Origin: Planctomycetaceae bacterium
Lineage (GTDB): Bacteria > Planctomycetota > Planctomycetia > Pirellulales > Thermoguttaceae
DNA length: 7,091 nt
Direction: 5' to 3'
Assembly: GCA_031282385.1 (NCBI GenBank)
Contig: JAITDV010000157.1
Location: 1 to 7,091 of the forward strand
Below are positions 6,481 to 7,091 of the stretch, one piece after another (the first letter of the stretch is position 1; every line of letters starts with the position of its first letter). The notes beneath the pieces are model-generated. The model saw nothing but the letters and a program-made list of their open reading frames with translations. It was not told the origin of the DNA and ran no database searches. The position numbers were made by a program, and so were the translations under genes.

Positions 6481-6753
6481 TCCGGTTTTCATTTTGTCAG
6501 TGATAAAAATGGACATGATAAACTTGAACACTATCTTAAAAATTGAAAATTAAAGTATGATGAGTGTGCAGTATATTTTTTCCCCCTCTTTTCGTGTTGT
6601 TTGGGAGTGTATAGAATTGCATGTTGTTTTTTGGGAGTTCGGTCTGATGCAGGGTTGATTAGTTTTGTGTTGTTTACAGGCTGAATATTTTTTGTGCGGT
6701 TTGGTTATGTTTTTGATTAATGAATTATCGTTACATTTAATACAATACAACAC
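6481..6753. other. Non-coding stretch without recognised content
   Basis: AT-rich sequence between R2 and R3. The plus strand is T- and G-rich. There are a few imperfect direct repeats of the type GTTGTTTGGGAGT (6597-6609) and GTTGTTTTTTGGGAGT (6624-6639). A 68-codon minus-strand frame here has a low-complexity Lys/Asn/Thr product, no recognisable domain and no ribosome binding site, so I do not call it a gene. Confidence 0.4.
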
Positions 6754-6883
6754 CAAACTGTTAATCTTTTTTACAAATATGTCAGATACACTTTAGAATT
6801 CGGTAACACAAAAGTGTTGCAGCGGACTTTCCAATAGATAAGTTCACGCATGCCGACGAAATCTCAAGTGTGAACAATTTAAC
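6754..6883 (+). repeat. Family R palindromic repeat, copy R3, directly upstream of the exported-protein gene
   Basis: The most diverged copy. The left end holds CCAAACTGTTAATC, the core is ACTTTCCAATAGATAAGT (hairpin ACTT against AAGT), and the right end is AAATCTCAAGTGTGAACAAT, aligned to the right arm of R2. It stops at the Shine-Dalgarno of the gene at 6895, so the right arm and hairpin would form the 5' leader of that mRNA if transcription starts inside the repeat. Confidence 0.55.
6770..6799 (+). promoter_or_regulatory. Possible sigma-70-type promoter for the gene at 6895
   Basis: TTTACA (6770-6775) is followed after 18 bp by TAGAAT (6794-6799); each hexamer is one base off consensus. 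It lies in the left half of repeat R3 and would give a leader of roughly 90 bases including the R3 hairpin. In AT-rich DNA such matches arise easily, so this is only a candidate. Confidence 0.3.
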
Positions 6884-6888
6884 AGGAG
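6884..6888 (+). promoter_or_regulatory. Shine-Dalgarno site of the exported-protein gene
   Basis: AGGAG is placed six bases before the ATG at 6895. It supports that start over the in-frame ATG at 6901. The two minus-strand genes in the window lack a comparable site, so this is the only clear ribosome binding site at a start here. Confidence 0.7.
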
Positions 6889-6894
6889 TCAATT

Positions 6895-7091
6895 ATGAAA
6901 ATGTATTTTGAGAAAAATGTGAGTTGGTTTACGATTATTTGTTGTTTTATTTTAGGTGTATTTTGCTCCGGTAACCCCAACGCGATGTCGCAAAATTCCG
7001 GTTTGCTTGCTCCAGATACAATATTAGCGGACAGAGCAAAAATGTTGGGTTATGTTGAAAATCACATTACAAATAAATTTCCGCCGATGCT
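6895..7091 (+). CDS. Exported protein of unknown function, N-terminal part (cut by window end)
   Basis: The frame runs from ATG at 6895 through 65 codons to the window edge without a stop. The protein begins MKMYFEKNVSWFTIICCFIL: a short basic start, then a hydrophobic core ending in GVFCSG, then a polar stretch (NPNAMSQNSG). This is a Sec signal-peptide pattern. A lipoprotein is possible through the cysteine in GVFC, but phenylalanine before the cysteine is a poor lipobox; cleavage after NPNA is an alternative. The remainder (ILADRAKMLGYVENHITNKF) looks like the start of a helical domain, and I do not recognise the family. It is transcribed divergently from rsmH, over 1.1 kb away, with a good Shine-Dalgarno and repeat R3 immediately upstream. 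Confidence 0.75.
   Translation, partial: MKMYFEKNVSWFTIICCFILGVFCSGNPNAMSQNSGLLAPDTILADRAKMLGYVENHITNKFPPM

Noticed and set aside
6597..6680. Degenerate direct repeats of GTTGTTTGGGAGT type
   Set aside because: Only two or three imperfect short copies in T/G-rich sequence; not distinguishable from composition bias by eye.
6550..6756. Minus-strand frame of 68 codons in the non-coding stretch
   Set aside because: Lys/Asn/Thr-rich product with no recognisable domain or ribosome binding site, in a region rich in T and G on the plus strand.
6955..6969. Lipobox at GVFC in the exported protein
   Set aside because: Phenylalanine at the position before cysteine does not fit the usual G/A/S; kept only as an alternative in the gene entry.

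Overview
This is an AT-rich bacterial window with four protein genes: a 3' fragment, two complete genes and a 5' fragment. They are separated by two stretches full of repeats. The best guess at the host is a low-GC planctomycete or close PVC relative. The evidence is the large Asn/Pro/Ser/Thr-rich protein, with one membrane segment and two C-terminal LysM modules, encoded directly downstream of rsmH. Its LysM sequences (for example DTTRWSEIIRFN and GTGLLYRALAVHNRNR) resemble planctomycete LysM proteins as I remember them. The assignment is an inference from family resemblance, not proven.

Layout. Positions 1-944 (+) hold the C-terminal part of an RtcR-type sigma-54 activator, with GAFTGA loop, Walker B and arginine-finger region; its N-terminus lies outside the window. 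Positions 945-1499 form a convergent intergenic region. It holds an inverted-repeat-flanked element (1019-1446) that appears to have a second MITE-like element nested in it (1127-1323), then two short repeat fragments that run up to the stop codon of the next gene. Positions 1500-4742 (-) encode the 1080-residue LysM protein. Positions 4815-5792 (-) encode RsmH (MraW), the 16S rRNA C1402 N4-methyltransferase. The two minus-strand genes are 72 bp apart and probably co-transcribed from rsmH. Positions 5793-6894 are a divergent intergenic region of 1.1 kb. It contains three copies of a 100-130 bp palindromic repeat (named R here) and a second copy of the MITE-like element. Positions 6895-7091 (+) start an exported protein, cut by the window end.

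The genes do not form one pathway. RsmH and the LysM protein fit the division and cell-wall (dcw) context. The RtcR fragment belongs to an RNA-repair regulon whose other members would lie to the left. The most unusual content is the small non-coding repeats. The MITE-like family has 19-bp terminal inverted repeats bounded by TA and an internal array of CCTCC-TTC-GGAGG hairpins, one of which is inverted in one copy. Family R has inverted ends and a hairpin core; one copy forms the immediate upstream region of the last gene and another abuts the stop codon of the LysM gene. I saw no tRNA, rRNA, CRISPR array or complete transposase gene.
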